Shown here piece by piece: positions 1 to 8,386 of a stretch of 64,000 nt of DNA. The stretch is from Nocardia sp. BMG111209 (GTDB lineage: Bacteria > Actinomycetota > Actinomycetes > Mycobacteriales > Mycobacteriaceae): NCBI RefSeq assembly GCF_000381925.1, contig NZ_KB907307.1, positions 3,596,001 through 3,660,000 on the forward strand. The letters are read 5' to 3'. The number at the start of each line of letters is the position of its first letter. Position 1 is the stretch's first letter. Both the position numbers and the translations under genes were made by a program. The notes under the pieces are model-generated. The model had not been told where the DNA came from, ran no database searches, and saw nothing but the letters and a program-made list of their open reading frames with translations.

Positions 1-192
1 GGTCCCGTCGGCCGCGAACCGATACTCCGAGACCCCACCGGGCCCGGCCGGACTGTTCGCGGAATCGGTGATCCAGGTCCCGACCAGCGCGGACGGGATC
101 TGGGCAGCGGCGGTGGTGGCGGTGGTGGCGACACCGAACGCGCAGGCGGAAACGGCGGTCAGCAGTCCGGCGGCAAGGGCGAGAGTGCGCAT
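1..192 (-). CDS. secreted protein, 5' part only
   Basis: The first 64 codons of a gene that leaves the window at base 1. The start is the ATG at 192. The protein begins MRTLALAAGLL and has a hydrophobic segment to about residue 30 ending TAAAQ, a classical signal peptide with a probable Ala-X-Ala cleavage site. The mature part begins with an IPSALVGTW stretch like the first strand of a small beta-barrel extracytoplasmic protein. That fold is only a guess from 35 residues. It lies downstream of the Ser/Thr kinase gene on the same strand, 382 bp away, so it probably has its own promoter. Confidence 0.6.
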   Translation of the reverse strand, partial: MRTLALAAGLLTAVSACAFGVATTATTAAAQIPSALVGTWITDSANSPAGPGGVSEYRFAADGT

Positions 193-358
193 GGTTCGGT
201 CCTTCTGGATCGGCGCGACGTGGAATTCGAAGCCCCGAACGGGATTTCGGAGTCCCTTCCATGGTCACGACCCCGGCCCCGCGCCACTACCCACCCTGGG
301 TGGCGAGCGCGCCCACCTCCGGTGCCGATCCCCGCACACCGGTGGTGGGCCGCCACCG

Positions 359-517
359 TCACCGGCGATCCCGGCTCCGGCACCCGGCCGCTTCCAGCAC
401 GAACGATGTCACGATGCCACCCGTTTCACCCGGGTACTCGACGACGAGGACGGTCGCCGGGTCGTGCACGGCTGTTTCGATCGAGAGCCGCAGATACAGC
501 ACGGCTCGGCCTGCCAT
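359..517 (-). CDS. possible 52-residue ORF, function unknown
   Basis: A short ATG-started frame (MAGRAVLYLRLS...) lies between the kinase gene and the secreted-protein gene. Most of its third codon positions are G or C, as in real genes of this genome, and the middle has a plausible strand-like stretch (ATVLVVEYPGETGGIVTSF). No convincing ribosome binding site or domain is visible. It could be a small protein, a gene remnant or chance. The rest of the 193-574 gap shows nothing recognisable. Confidence 0.25.
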   Translation of the reverse strand: MAGRAVLYLRLSIETAVHDPATVLVVEYPGETGGIVTSFVLEAAGCRSRDRR

Positions 518-574
518 TCACCGCCCGAACAACGTTGCGGCACAGCCCATCTCCCGCAACCGGTCCAGCACCGC

Positions 575-2152
575 TCAGCTCAGCTTCCCGAGGGTCCCCG
601 AGACCGCCGACGCGAACTGGTCGGCCAGTGCGTAATCCGGCGCGGACGCGCTGACATACACCGTCACCAGCATGTTGCGCTGCCGGAACATCACCATCGC
701 GGGGTGCACCGGGTTGCCGGAGTCGGGCTTGGTGTAGGAGAACGACTCGTCACCGACGGTGGTGTCGGCGCGGACGGAGGTGCCCGGCGAGCGACGCGGC
801 TCGTCGCGCATGTCCTGCTTCTCCATCGCGAAGGTGTCCTGCGCCTGCGTGATGCTGACCAGGCGGATCAGCGTCACCGAGGCGAAGGTCCCACTGTTGG
901 GCGTGGACCACTGACACGCACTGTGCGTTTGGAATTGGCTGGTCACGGCGGTGCCGAGGATCGCGCCGGCCGCCTCGTCGGTGAACAGCGAACACGCCTC
1001 CGGATCGGCCATGATGAGCGCCCCCGAGCCGGCGGCGGCCGCCGTGGTCCGGATCGGCGCCGGCGTGGCCCCGGTCGCTCCCGACGGCCGCGGCGCGGCG
1101 GTCGGGGTGCCGGTGCCGTGCCGGGCATATACGAACGCGACCACACCACCGACCAGCAGCAGCGCCACGGCAGCGACGACGGCGACGGCCACACCCCATC
1201 GGCCACCGGCGCGGACCGGCGGCACCGGCGAGTTCGCTCGGACCGGCGGCACGGACTCCCCCGTGCTGACCGACCGCAGGATCCCCCGCGCCTGGACATC
1301 GGTCATGCGCTGCCGCGGATCGCGCTGCAGCAGACCGGTCAGCACCGGCGTGATCGGCCCGGCCAGCCGCATCGGATCCGGATCCGCGCTGACGGTGGCG
1401 ACGAGTACGGCGAGCATCTCGTCGCGTTCGTACGGTGGATGGCCCTCGACCGCGAAGTACAGGGTCGCCCCCAGCGACCACAGATCCGAGGCCGCCTGCC
1501 CCTTCTCACCGTCGAGTCGCTCCGGCGCCACGTAGCCGGGCGAGCCGTTGATCATATCGGTGCGCGTGAGCGCGATATCGCCTGCCACAGTGGCGATTCC
1601 GAAATCGGTGAGCACGACCCGGCCGTCACGGCACAGCATCACGTTCGCCGGTTTGACATCACGGTGCAGCACCGCGCCGGCATGGGCGGCGGCCAGCCCG
1701 TCCAGCAGCGCGAGGCCGATGTTCGCGACCCACTCCACCGGCAACGGTCCCTGCTCCGCCACGATCCGGTCCAGGGATCGGCCGTCCACCAATTCCATGA
1801 TGATCCACGGCCGCCCATCCTCGACGACGACATCGTGGACGGTGACGATCGACGGATGCGACCGCAGCCGGGCCGCCGCGCGCGCCTCGCGCAGTGTGCG
1901 CTCGCACAACATCTGCGCCGCTTCGGCATCCGCCTCGGGCGGGATGCGCACCTGTTTCACCGCGACGGTCTGGTGCAGGAGAAGGTCGGTGGCCCGCCAC
2001 ACATCCCCCATACCACCGCTGCCGAGCAGCGCGTCGAGCCGATAACGGTCGGCGAGAACGGGACCTGCCGGTGGCGGCGTCCCCCACGGGGCCGACTGCG
2101 CACCGGAACCGGCGAACTCGAGCCCGCGCCCGGGCGCCGATTCTCCTGCCAT
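575..2152 (-). CDS. membrane-anchored Ser/Thr protein kinase with extracytoplasmic sensor domain
   Basis: A PknB-type receptor kinase of 525 residues. The glycine loop GSGGMG is at about residues 44-49, the ATP lysine (AVK) at 66, the catalytic loop HRDVKPAN at about 163-170, then DFG and the SPGYVAPE activation segment. A proline-rich juxtamembrane linker leads to one membrane helix at about 318-342. The extracellular part (DPEACSLFT..., with a later CQW) resembles the DUF3558/PknH-like sensor fold, which I infer from the two spaced cysteines and the overall pattern. I chose the ATG at 2152 because GGGAG lies about 7 bases upstream; a start 14 codons earlier is possible. Role: reversible Thr/Ser phosphorylation in response to an envelope signal. 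The substrate is not evident. Confidence 0.88.
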   Translation of the reverse strand: MAGESAPGRGLEFAGSGAQSAPWGTPPPAGPVLADRYRLDALLGSGGMGDVWRATDLLLHQTVAVKQVRIPPEADAEAAQMLCERTLREARAAARLRSHPSIVTVHDVVVEDGRPWIIMELVDGRSLDRIVAEQGPLPVEWVANIGLALLDGLAAAHAGAVLHRDVKPANVMLCRDGRVVLTDFGIATVAGDIALTRTDMINGSPGYVAPERLDGEKGQAASDLWSLGATLYFAVEGHPPYERDEMLAVLVATVSADPDPMRLAGPITPVLTGLLQRDPRQRMTDVQARGILRSVSTGESVPPVRANSPVPPVRAGGRWGVAVAVVAAVALLLVGGVVAFVYARHGTGTPTAAPRPSGATGATPAPIRTTAAAAGSGALIMADPEACSLFTDEAAGAILGTAVTSQFQTHSACQWSTPNSGTFASVTLIRLVSITQAQDTFAMEKQDMRDEPRRSPGTSVRADTTVGDESFSYTKPDSGNPVHPAMVMFRQRNMLVTVYVSASAPDYALADQFASAVSGTLGKLS

Positions 2153-2263
2153 GACTTCACTCCCAACTCGTGGCACGATCCGAGCCGATACCACCGGCGC
2201 GAGTCTAACGATTCACAGCCACCGATGGTTCACCGGGAATTGTTGCCGGACACCGCCCGACGC

Positions 2264-2995
2264 TCAGCGGGCCGCGACACCCGCGAACCGGACGCCCAGC
2301 CCGTGCCCGGTGGCGTCGAGATCCATCGGATAGGCCCGGTGCCGTTCGAATTCGGCGGAGACGTCGTCGGCGTCCACATCGGCGTGAACCCACCAGGCGG
2401 TGCCGTCGGCGGGTTCGGCGACGACGGCCAGTTGCCAGCCGGCCGGGGAATGGTAGGCGCGCACCCTGGTCGGCAGTACGTTGCGCGCCTTCAGCGCGGA
2501 CCGCGCCGCGTCGCGGCCCAGGGCCGGAAAGAAGACGGACCCGGGGCCGGGCTCGACAATCGCTGCGAAGCAACGGTTTCCGTCGCGCCGATAGGTCGCG
2601 AAGTCCACCACGGCCCGCCCGTCGAGCAGTGCGGTCAGTTCGTCGGCCCCGAGATCGGTGTGCAGCGTGCGGCCGGGATTCGGTTCGGCGTCGAGGACGA
2701 GCGTGAAGCGGACGGCACCGTCGTCCGGCGTGACATCGACGCTGACCGTCGCGGCCCGCTCGGCGTGCGCACCCGCGGCATCGGCGTCCGCGTCGACGAG
2801 CCAGGTCCGCGGCGGCGCGTCCGCACCACCGTCGTCGTGGTAGAAGGCGGCGAACCGCCGCGCATCCCGCACCCCGCGCCGGTAGTTCGCCAGTCGCTGC
2901 AACCGCATCCCCGGCATGGTCAGCCCCCCGATCTGATCGGGCTGGATATCGTGGGACCAGAACCACCGGCGAGGCGCGGGACGAATCGACGACAT
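2264..2995 (-). CDS. uncharacterised protein with BTRD1-like repeats
   Basis: 243 residues, starting MSSIRPAPRRWF. Repeats of about 50 residues are visible with the pattern R-L-x-x-L-x-x-Y-x-x-G, then FAA and a polar turn. Examples are RLQRLANYRRGVRDARRFAAF near the N-terminus and DFATYRRDGNRCFAAIVEPG in the second half. This resembles the bacterial tandem repeat domain (BTRD1) seen in polyglycine hydrolases and many actinobacterial secreted proteins. There is no signal peptide and no catalytic Ser motif, so I do not propose enzyme activity. The gene is divergent from the next one with about 120 bp between starts, and 111 bp separate it from the kinase start. Confidence 0.6.
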   Translation of the reverse strand: MSSIRPAPRRWFWSHDIQPDQIGGLTMPGMRLQRLANYRRGVRDARRFAAFYHDDGGADAPPRTWLVDADADAAGAHAERAATVSVDVTPDDGAVRFTLVLDAEPNPGRTLHTDLGADELTALLDGRAVVDFATYRRDGNRCFAAIVEPGPGSVFFPALGRDAARSALKARNVLPTRVRAYHSPAGWQLAVVAEPADGTAWWVHADVDADDVSAEFERHRAYPMDLDATGHGLGVRFAGVAAR

Positions 2996-3118
2996 TCCGG
3001 GACAGTAACCCACCCGCCGACGCCGCACCCGGCATCGCCGCGCCACCGCCGAACCGGGCGACGCCACCACCGGTCGCGCTCCGCCTCGTCCTCGTCTCAG
3101 CGGTGGGAATACTGTTCG

Positions 3119-4315
3119 ATGAGGCCCGTGGACACTGTCGACTTCGCGCGGGTCGTCGCGGAATTCGGTTCCGGCTCCGCACAGTTGGTCGAACCGGGCT
3201 CGGCGGCCGCGGCCCGGGTACCGGCGGACTGGACGGACATCGCCCGCGCCCGGGACCCCCGCACCCGCCGCGCCGCGGCCGTGGCCCGCTGGAATTTCGA
3301 CCTCTTCACCGACCTGCTACCGCGATTCGCGTTCGTGCTGAACGAATGCCTCGACGACGTCCGAATCTGCCTGCTCCGCGGCGATTGGATACTGCTCTAC
3401 GCACTGCGAAAGCCGTTCGCGGCGCACGAGTTCCGGATCGGGTGGGACCCCGCGACCTTCGGCGCCGACCGGCCCCCGCACTGGGACACGCTCCCCGAAC
3501 CACTGCGGGCGTTCCTCGGCACGGTGCACGCGGGATTCACCGACCTCGACGGAATATCGTTCGGCCCCACCCGGCCTCGCGACATGCGGACGTACCGGGA
3601 TCTGAACCTGGCCGACCCGATCCGCAATTGGGAAGCGGCCGAGGACATTCCGGGAGACCGGGCGACGCTGGTCACCCGAGGTCTCGGTGGCACCCGCTAT
3701 TTCGTCTCCCCCGACCTGCCCGCCGGGACGATCGGCTGGGAGGCGGGTGGCAACCTCGACCGGCCGCTGCCCTTCGCCCGCACCCTCGACGACCTGATGA
3801 GCTACGGCTTCCGGCTCGAACGTGACCGTCCGCCCCAGCCCACCGTGGCCCCCACCCCGGAACAGTTGCGCCGAGCGGTCCGCTCCATGCCACGAGCGGC
3901 CCGCGCGGTGGTCTGGAACCGCGAGCTCACCGAAGACCTTGCGCGCGAACGTATCCGCGAGCTCGTCGCCGAACTGCTCGACGCACTGGGCGGCCAGGTC
4001 CGGGTACATCCACAGGATGGCCCGGACGGCGAAACGATACTGCCGTTCGACGACGACGCAGGCAACATCTACCAGGTCGACCGGCTCGAGACCCGCTACC
4101 GGCTCGTGCCCCCGGCCCCGGACCGTCCCGGCAGCTATCCGCCGGTGATCGTCCGGATCTGGGAACAGCAGGGCTGGACGGTCACCCTGTCCACCGACGC
4201 CGACGGGATCGTCGCGCAGGCCCGCACCCCGGATTGGTACGAACTCTCCCTCACCCACCGCGACGAAAGTCTGCGCCTGTCCGTCGCCTCACCGGGCTTC
4301 CACCGGCCGCTCTGA
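3119..4315 (+). CDS. uncharacterised two-part soluble protein (possibly SMI1/KNR4- or immunity-like)
   Basis: 398 residues, starting MRPVDTVDFARVV. The N-terminal half has a weak SMI1/KNR4-like look (PLRAFLGTVHAGFTDLDGISFG, then WEAGGNLDRPLPFARTLDDLMSYG). The C-terminal third is a separate alpha/beta unit ending in WEQQGWTVTLSTDADGI and WYELSLTHRD. No membrane segment, signal peptide or catalytic motif is visible. SMI1/KNR4 proteins often act as immunity proteins or scaffolds, but no toxin gene is nearby, so function is unassigned. The ribosome binding site is weak (GGTGGGAA upstream). The same frame is open for about 3 kb further upstream, but that part is antisense to real genes and is not protein-like. 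Confidence 0.6.
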   Translation: MRPVDTVDFARVVAEFGSGSAQLVEPGSAAAARVPADWTDIARARDPRTRRAAAVARWNFDLFTDLLPRFAFVLNECLDDVRICLLRGDWILLYALRKPFAAHEFRIGWDPATFGADRPPHWDTLPEPLRAFLGTVHAGFTDLDGISFGPTRPRDMRTYRDLNLADPIRNWEAAEDIPGDRATLVTRGLGGTRYFVSPDLPAGTIGWEAGGNLDRPLPFARTLDDLMSYGFRLERDRPPQPTVAPTPEQLRRAVRSMPRAARAVVWNRELTEDLARERIRELVAELLDALGGQVRVHPQDGPDGETILPFDDDAGNIYQVDRLETRYRLVPPAPDRPGSYPPVIVRIWEQQGWTVTLSTDADGIVAQARTPDWYELSLTHRDESLRLSVASPGFHRPL

Positions 4316-4348
4316 GCTCGGAAGTACACCAGCACAAGGTGTCCGGGA

Positions 4349-4480
4349 CACGATCGTGGCCCCACCGCCCACCAGTACAGCGTGTCCGGTCAACAGGACG
4401 TCCGAGGAGCAGCGGCCGTCCCACAACGAACCGGATCGGGCGACGGCAGGCACTCCCGCGCCACGATCGTGGCCCCACCG
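4349..4480. repeat. 19-bp direct repeat, two copies 113 bp apart
   Basis: CACGATCGTGGCCCCACCG occurs at 4349-4367 and again at 4462-4480, same orientation, identical. Each copy contains the 10-bp palindrome CACGATCGTG. They lie in the 166-bp gap between two convergent genes, the second copy one base from the stop codon of the epimerase gene. Confidence 0.8.
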
Positions 4481-4481
4481 A

Positions 4482-5303
4482 TCATTCGTGAGCGAACCGG
4501 AATCCGGTGGCCCGCAACCGCGCCGAGCTGATCGGCACCTCCGGCGCCTTGATCTCACCCCGATACGTGAGCGCGGGAAGCCCTGTCGCAGCACAGATCT
4601 CGGCGAAGACCTGCTCATTGGTCGGCGGCACCACGGCATCCGGATACGCGTTGTAGACACCGGTGAGCCCACGAGCGACCACATGGTCCAACGCCGCCGC
4701 GGCATCCCGGTAGTCGATCCGATACAACAACGCATCCGCCGCGAACGGCACACTGCCGCCGAGTCTTTCGTGCGCGAACCGAACCCGCGCGGGATAGTCC
4801 ATATCCCGAGGATGTCCGTAGACATCGGGTATCCGGACCACCGCGCCACGCCGCGCACTCAACACTACCTGTTCCGCGGCAAGGAAATTGCGCGGCGACG
4901 CGTCCGGATCGTCGGTCGCCGGGGTGGATTCGTCGACCTCGATACCGGACGCCGCCCCGTACACCGAGCCGGAACCGGCGAACACCACCCGCTCGTGCAG
5001 ATCCACGGCCACCCGCGCGCTGGCCACCAGTGTGTCGGCGTACTCCGCGACCCGGGACGCCGCATCGAATGCCCGCGTCAGCCGCGGGCTCACGGTCAGC
5101 ACGACAGCATCGGCACCGTCCACCGCACGGGCCACGGCCTCCCGGTTCGAGCCGCGCGCGACCACCACCGTCGTACACACCCCACGCAGTTCCGGGATCC
5201 GTTCCGGCGTAGTGGTGGTCCCCACCACGGTGTGCCCGCCGCCGGTCCAGCGCCGGGCCAATTCCATCCCGACATTGCCGCAGCCGATGATCGCGTATCG
5301 CAC
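4482..5303 (-). CDS. NAD(P)-dependent epimerase/dehydratase-family protein
   Basis: 273 residues with an extended-SDR fold. The protein opens with a Rossmann motif, RYAIIGCGNVGMELARRW, and has an atypical GSGSVYG segment where the active-site Ser lies. The usual YxxxK pair is not clear, so catalysis may be altered; it may be an NmrA/ActC-like NAD(P) binder rather than a true sugar epimerase. I chose the GTG at 5303 because GGAGG sits 6 bases upstream. An ATG at 5315 is the alternative, but it would absorb that ribosome binding site. A palindrome immediately upstream suggests repressor control. Confidence 0.75.
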   Translation of the reverse strand: MRYAIIGCGNVGMELARRWTGGGHTVVGTTTTPERIPELRGVCTTVVVARGSNREAVARAVDGADAVVLTVSPRLTRAFDAASRVAEYADTLVASARVAVDLHERVVFAGSGSVYGAASGIEVDESTPATDDPDASPRNFLAAEQVVLSARRGAVVRIPDVYGHPRDMDYPARVRFAHERLGGSVPFAADALLYRIDYRDAAAALDHVVARGLTGVYNAYPDAVVPPTNEQVFAEICAATGLPALTYRGEIKAPEVPISSARLRATGFRFAHE

Positions 5304-5317
5304 GGGCACCTCCATGG

Positions 5318-5332
5318 GGAAACAGTGTTTCC
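5318..5332. promoter_or_regulatory. putative operator GGAAACAGTGTTTCC
   Basis: A perfect inverted repeat, 7-bp arms around one central base, 15 bp upstream of the GTG start of the epimerase-like gene. The short symmetrical form is typical of a TetR- or GntR-class operator, or it could form a small leader hairpin. Confidence 0.5.
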
Positions 5333-5427
5333 ATTCTCCACCCGAGCCGCGCGGGCCGCGCGGCGAGCGCGGATCGGCGGGTGCCCGAGCCGAAGCCGCC
5401 GCACGGCTGCATCGGCCGCAGGTCGGC

Positions 5428-6741
5428 TCACACCGAGTCCGGAACCCAGATGCCGTGGAAGCCGTTGGGAACCCGCACGGGCAGATGCACCTCAGCGATC
5501 GGTGCGGCGTCGAGATCGGCGGCATCGAGGATCAGCAGATAGCCGGTGTCGCGGCCACGGTCGTGCGCGAAGGTGAGCAGATACCCGTCGTCCTCCCCCC
5601 GCCCCCACGAGCGCGGAACGAAGACGGCCTCGCCGCAGGTATGGCCGTCGGGCAGCCGATGGGTGCGGCGGATGACACCACCGGTGAAGTCGTAGCGGTG
5701 GATCAGGGAATGCGACGGCCGGGCGTCCAGCGAGAAACTGGTCAGATATCCGAACCGATGCGCCTGCCCGATCACCGTGTCGGCCACGCGGGGATATTCC
5801 ACCACGGCGTCGTCGAGTTGCTCCTCGGCGACGGTGCCACGAACGAGATCCAGCCGCCACCGGTACAGGCGGGGAAGTCCGCCACTGATGTCGTCGGCGC
5901 CCCCACGCCACAGGCTCGGCACCCGGGTACCGGTGACGGTGAGGATCCCGTCCGCCTCGAACGCGTTGAGCGTGTGCCAGACATAGCAGGGCGTCACATC
6001 GAACCAGCGGACCGGCCCACCGGCGCGGGCCGTCACCCCGAAGCGCGCCCGATGCGTATCGTCCCACCGCCAGCCCGGCACGGCCCGGTCGAAGACCACC
6101 GGCAGATCCATGAACACCAGATGGTTCTCGGTGACGGCGAAGTCGTGCATCATGGTCGCGCACGGAGTCTCGATGACCCGGGCATGCAGCCGCCCGTCGG
6201 CCGCGACGCGGTAACAGGTCAGATACGGCGGTCGCAGCCGAGTCCCGAAGAACAGCAATTCGCCTGTGACAGAGCATATCTTGGGATGCGCGGTCATGGG
6301 CGTCGCCAGCGCGCCACCGAATGTGTACGGGCCCACCGTATCCAGATCCGGGGTGAGTTCGTAAGGGAAGCCGCCCTCCTCCAGCGCGAGCAGATGGGTG
6401 TTGGCGGTGGTGACCCGATAGTCCATCGTCGCGGTACCGGGATCGAAGGCCAGTTCGGCCCGGGAACGCCCGGGATTGTCGTACAGCGGGGTACGCACAT
6501 AGCGGTTGCGGTACCACCGGGCACGACCGCCGGACAGGGCGACCGTGTGCACCATGCCGTCACCGGCGAAGTAGTGCGGTGACCGGCCGGTGCGCGGATT
6601 GGGACCGTTGCGCACGAACATGCCCGCCAGCTCGGGCGGGATCTGCCCCACCACCTCGGTGGGTGCCACGGTCACCTCCGCGGTGACCGGCGCGTTGTTC
6701 CCGGCCAGATGCAGCGGTGTGTCGGCGTGCGAGGCGTTCAT
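5428..6741 (-). CDS. carotenoid oxygenase (lignostilbene/apocarotenoid cleavage dioxygenase family)
   Basis: 437 residues, full length for the family. All four iron-binding histidines are recognisable: TAHPK (about H152), MMHDF (about H199), VWHTLNAF (about H256) and the C-terminal FHGIW (about H429). The N-terminal FVRNGPNPR and the GDGMVHTV motif are also diagnostic. Such enzymes use Fe(II) and O2 to cleave a C=C bond in carotenoids, apocarotenoids or stilbenes. Substrate cannot be inferred: no carotenoid synthesis gene is nearby. The ATG at 6741 has GGAG 9-10 bases upstream. It is divergent from the lipoprotein hydrolase, leaving a 235-bp shared promoter region. Confidence 0.93.
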   Translation of the reverse strand: MNASHADTPLHLAGNNAPVTAEVTVAPTEVVGQIPPELAGMFVRNGPNPRTGRSPHYFAGDGMVHTVALSGGRARWYRNRYVRTPLYDNPGRSRAELAFDPGTATMDYRVTTANTHLLALEEGGFPYELTPDLDTVGPYTFGGALATPMTAHPKICSVTGELLFFGTRLRPPYLTCYRVAADGRLHARVIETPCATMMHDFAVTENHLVFMDLPVVFDRAVPGWRWDDTHRARFGVTARAGGPVRWFDVTPCYVWHTLNAFEADGILTVTGTRVPSLWRGGADDISGGLPRLYRWRLDLVRGTVAEEQLDDAVVEYPRVADTVIGQAHRFGYLTSFSLDARPSHSLIHRYDFTGGVIRRTHRLPDGHTCGEAVFVPRSWGRGEDDGYLLTFAHDRGRDTGYLLILDAADLDAAPIAEVHLPVRVPNGFHGIWVPDSV

Positions 6742-6976
6742 CGGCGGTTCTCCGTCCTGGATCGGCCGTGCCAGGATGCCGCGACGAACCGGGAACAAAC
6801 AGTCTTGTCTTCCCCGTCACCGTCAGCCGCGCGGCGAACCCGCAGGTGACGACCATCCGAAAAGTCGACGGCCACGACGGCACCGAGCGAATCCTCGACG
6901 CGATCACCAGGACGCGGTCGAGGTCCGGCAGCGAGTGTCCGCCCCGCCCCGGGCGATCGGTGTCTACGCTGACCCC

Positions 6977-8371
6977 ATGGCCTCGCTGCGATCGCTGACG
7001 TTGGTGTTGCTCGTCGCCGTACTGGCAGGCGCGTGTGCGCACCGAGGACCGGGTGAGCCTGCGGCGCCGACCCCGGGCGCCGACCTCACCGGCGACTGGA
7101 ACGGCACCTTGGATCTACCGAATCTCCAACTACCGGTAGGTGTTTCGTTCGCCGACGGCAGCGGGAGCCTGGACATCCCGATCCAGGGCGCGTTCGAGGT
7201 ACCATTGGAGCAGGTGCGGACCGCGTCGGACGTGTCGTTCACGGTGCCGCGGCTGCCGGGGAACGTGTCCTTCCGAGGCCGCTACGACCATGCTGCCGAC
7301 GCGATCACCGGTACCTTCGTCCAGGCCGGCGGCGAACGCCCGATCACGTTGCGGCGCGGGAAGGTTCCGACACCGCCGCGGCCCCAGGAGCCGCGGCCAC
7401 CGTGGCCCTACCGGTCCGACGATGTCACCTTCCGCAACGGTGACCTCACGATCGCGGGAACGGTCACCGTGCCGGATTCGCCCGGCCCGCATCCGGCGGT
7501 GGTGCTCATCGCGGGCAGCGGCCCCAACGATCGGGACGAGCAGATCTTCGGGCACAAACCCTTCCTGCTGCTGGCCGATACCCTCACCCGCGCCGGATAT
7601 GCCGTATTGCGTACGGACAAGCGGGGAGTCGGCGGCACCGGTGGCGACCTGAACGACGCCGACTACACCGATCTCGCCGACGACGCGGCGGCGGGTATCT
7701 CCTATCTGCGCGGCCGCGGCGATATCGACGCCGCGCGGATCGGACTGCTCGGGCACAGCGAGGGCGGCTATCTCGCGCCGCTGGTCGCGTCGCGGCCGAA
7801 CAGCGGTGTGGCCTTCGTGATCCTGATGGCGGGCCCCGCGGTCACCGGGTCGGATGTGCTGCTGGAACAGAACGAACTGATCGCGGGTGCGGCGGGGATG
7901 AGCCGCGAGGCGATCCATCACCAACTCGAATTCGTCGGCACGCTCACCACATTGATCCGCGCGGGCGATACCGACGCCGCCCGCGATCTGTTCCGCGATC
8001 ACACCGCCACGCTGACGCCGGGACGGGAACAACCGGCCGCCGCGCTGGACTACTACACCTCCACGAACTTCCGGTCCTTCCTGAACTACGATCCGGCACC
8101 GGCGTTGTCGGCGTTGCGGATGCCCGTGCTCGCATTCTTCGGCGGTAAGGATCTGCAGGTGCCGCCCGCGCAGAGCGAGCCGCCGATGCGCCGGCACCTC
8201 GCCGCCGATCCGGACGCTGACGTGCACGTGTTCGACGGCCTCAACCATCTGATGCAGCCCACCGCGACCGGCGCGGTCGGCGAATACGGCAGCATCGACA
8301 CCACCATCGACCCGGCGGTACTGGACTACCTCACCACCTGGCTCACCACGCGGGCACCCGCGCACCCCTGA
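6977..8371 (+). CDS. exported alpha/beta hydrolase, probable lipoprotein
   Basis: 464 residues. A signal sequence with a lipobox-like LAGAC places Cys about 22 residues in, so it is probably a lipoprotein. An N-terminal beta domain of about 110 residues precedes the hydrolase domain. The hydrolase shows the oxyanion region IAGSGPNDRDEQ, the nucleophile elbow GHSEGG, the acid in FGGKDLQVP and the histidine in GLNHLMQPT. This is the layout of esterase/acyl-peptidase-like secreted hydrolases; the substrate is unknown. A TACGCT -10-like box ends 6 bases before the ATG, suggesting a leaderless transcript. It ends 15 bp from the convergent amidohydrolase gene. Confidence 0.87.
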   Translation: MASLRSLTLVLLVAVLAGACAHRGPGEPAAPTPGADLTGDWNGTLDLPNLQLPVGVSFADGSGSLDIPIQGAFEVPLEQVRTASDVSFTVPRLPGNVSFRGRYDHAADAITGTFVQAGGERPITLRRGKVPTPPRPQEPRPPWPYRSDDVTFRNGDLTIAGTVTVPDSPGPHPAVVLIAGSGPNDRDEQIFGHKPFLLLADTLTRAGYAVLRTDKRGVGGTGGDLNDADYTDLADDAAAGISYLRGRGDIDAARIGLLGHSEGGYLAPLVASRPNSGVAFVILMAGPAVTGSDVLLEQNELIAGAAGMSREAIHHQLEFVGTLTTLIRAGDTDAARDLFRDHTATLTPGREQPAAALDYYTSTNFRSFLNYDPAPALSALRMPVLAFFGGKDLQVPPAQSEPPMRRHLAADPDADVHVFDGLNHLMQPTATGAVGEYGSIDTTIDPAVLDYLTTWLTTRAPAHP

Positions 8372-8386
8372 GTCGGGCCGCGACCC

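Noticed and set aside
68..3118. A frame open for over 3 kb on the plus strand ahead of the gene at 3119
   Set aside because: It is antisense to the kinase and repeat-protein genes, is Arg/Pro/His-rich and has no domain. Open shadow frames are common at this GC content.
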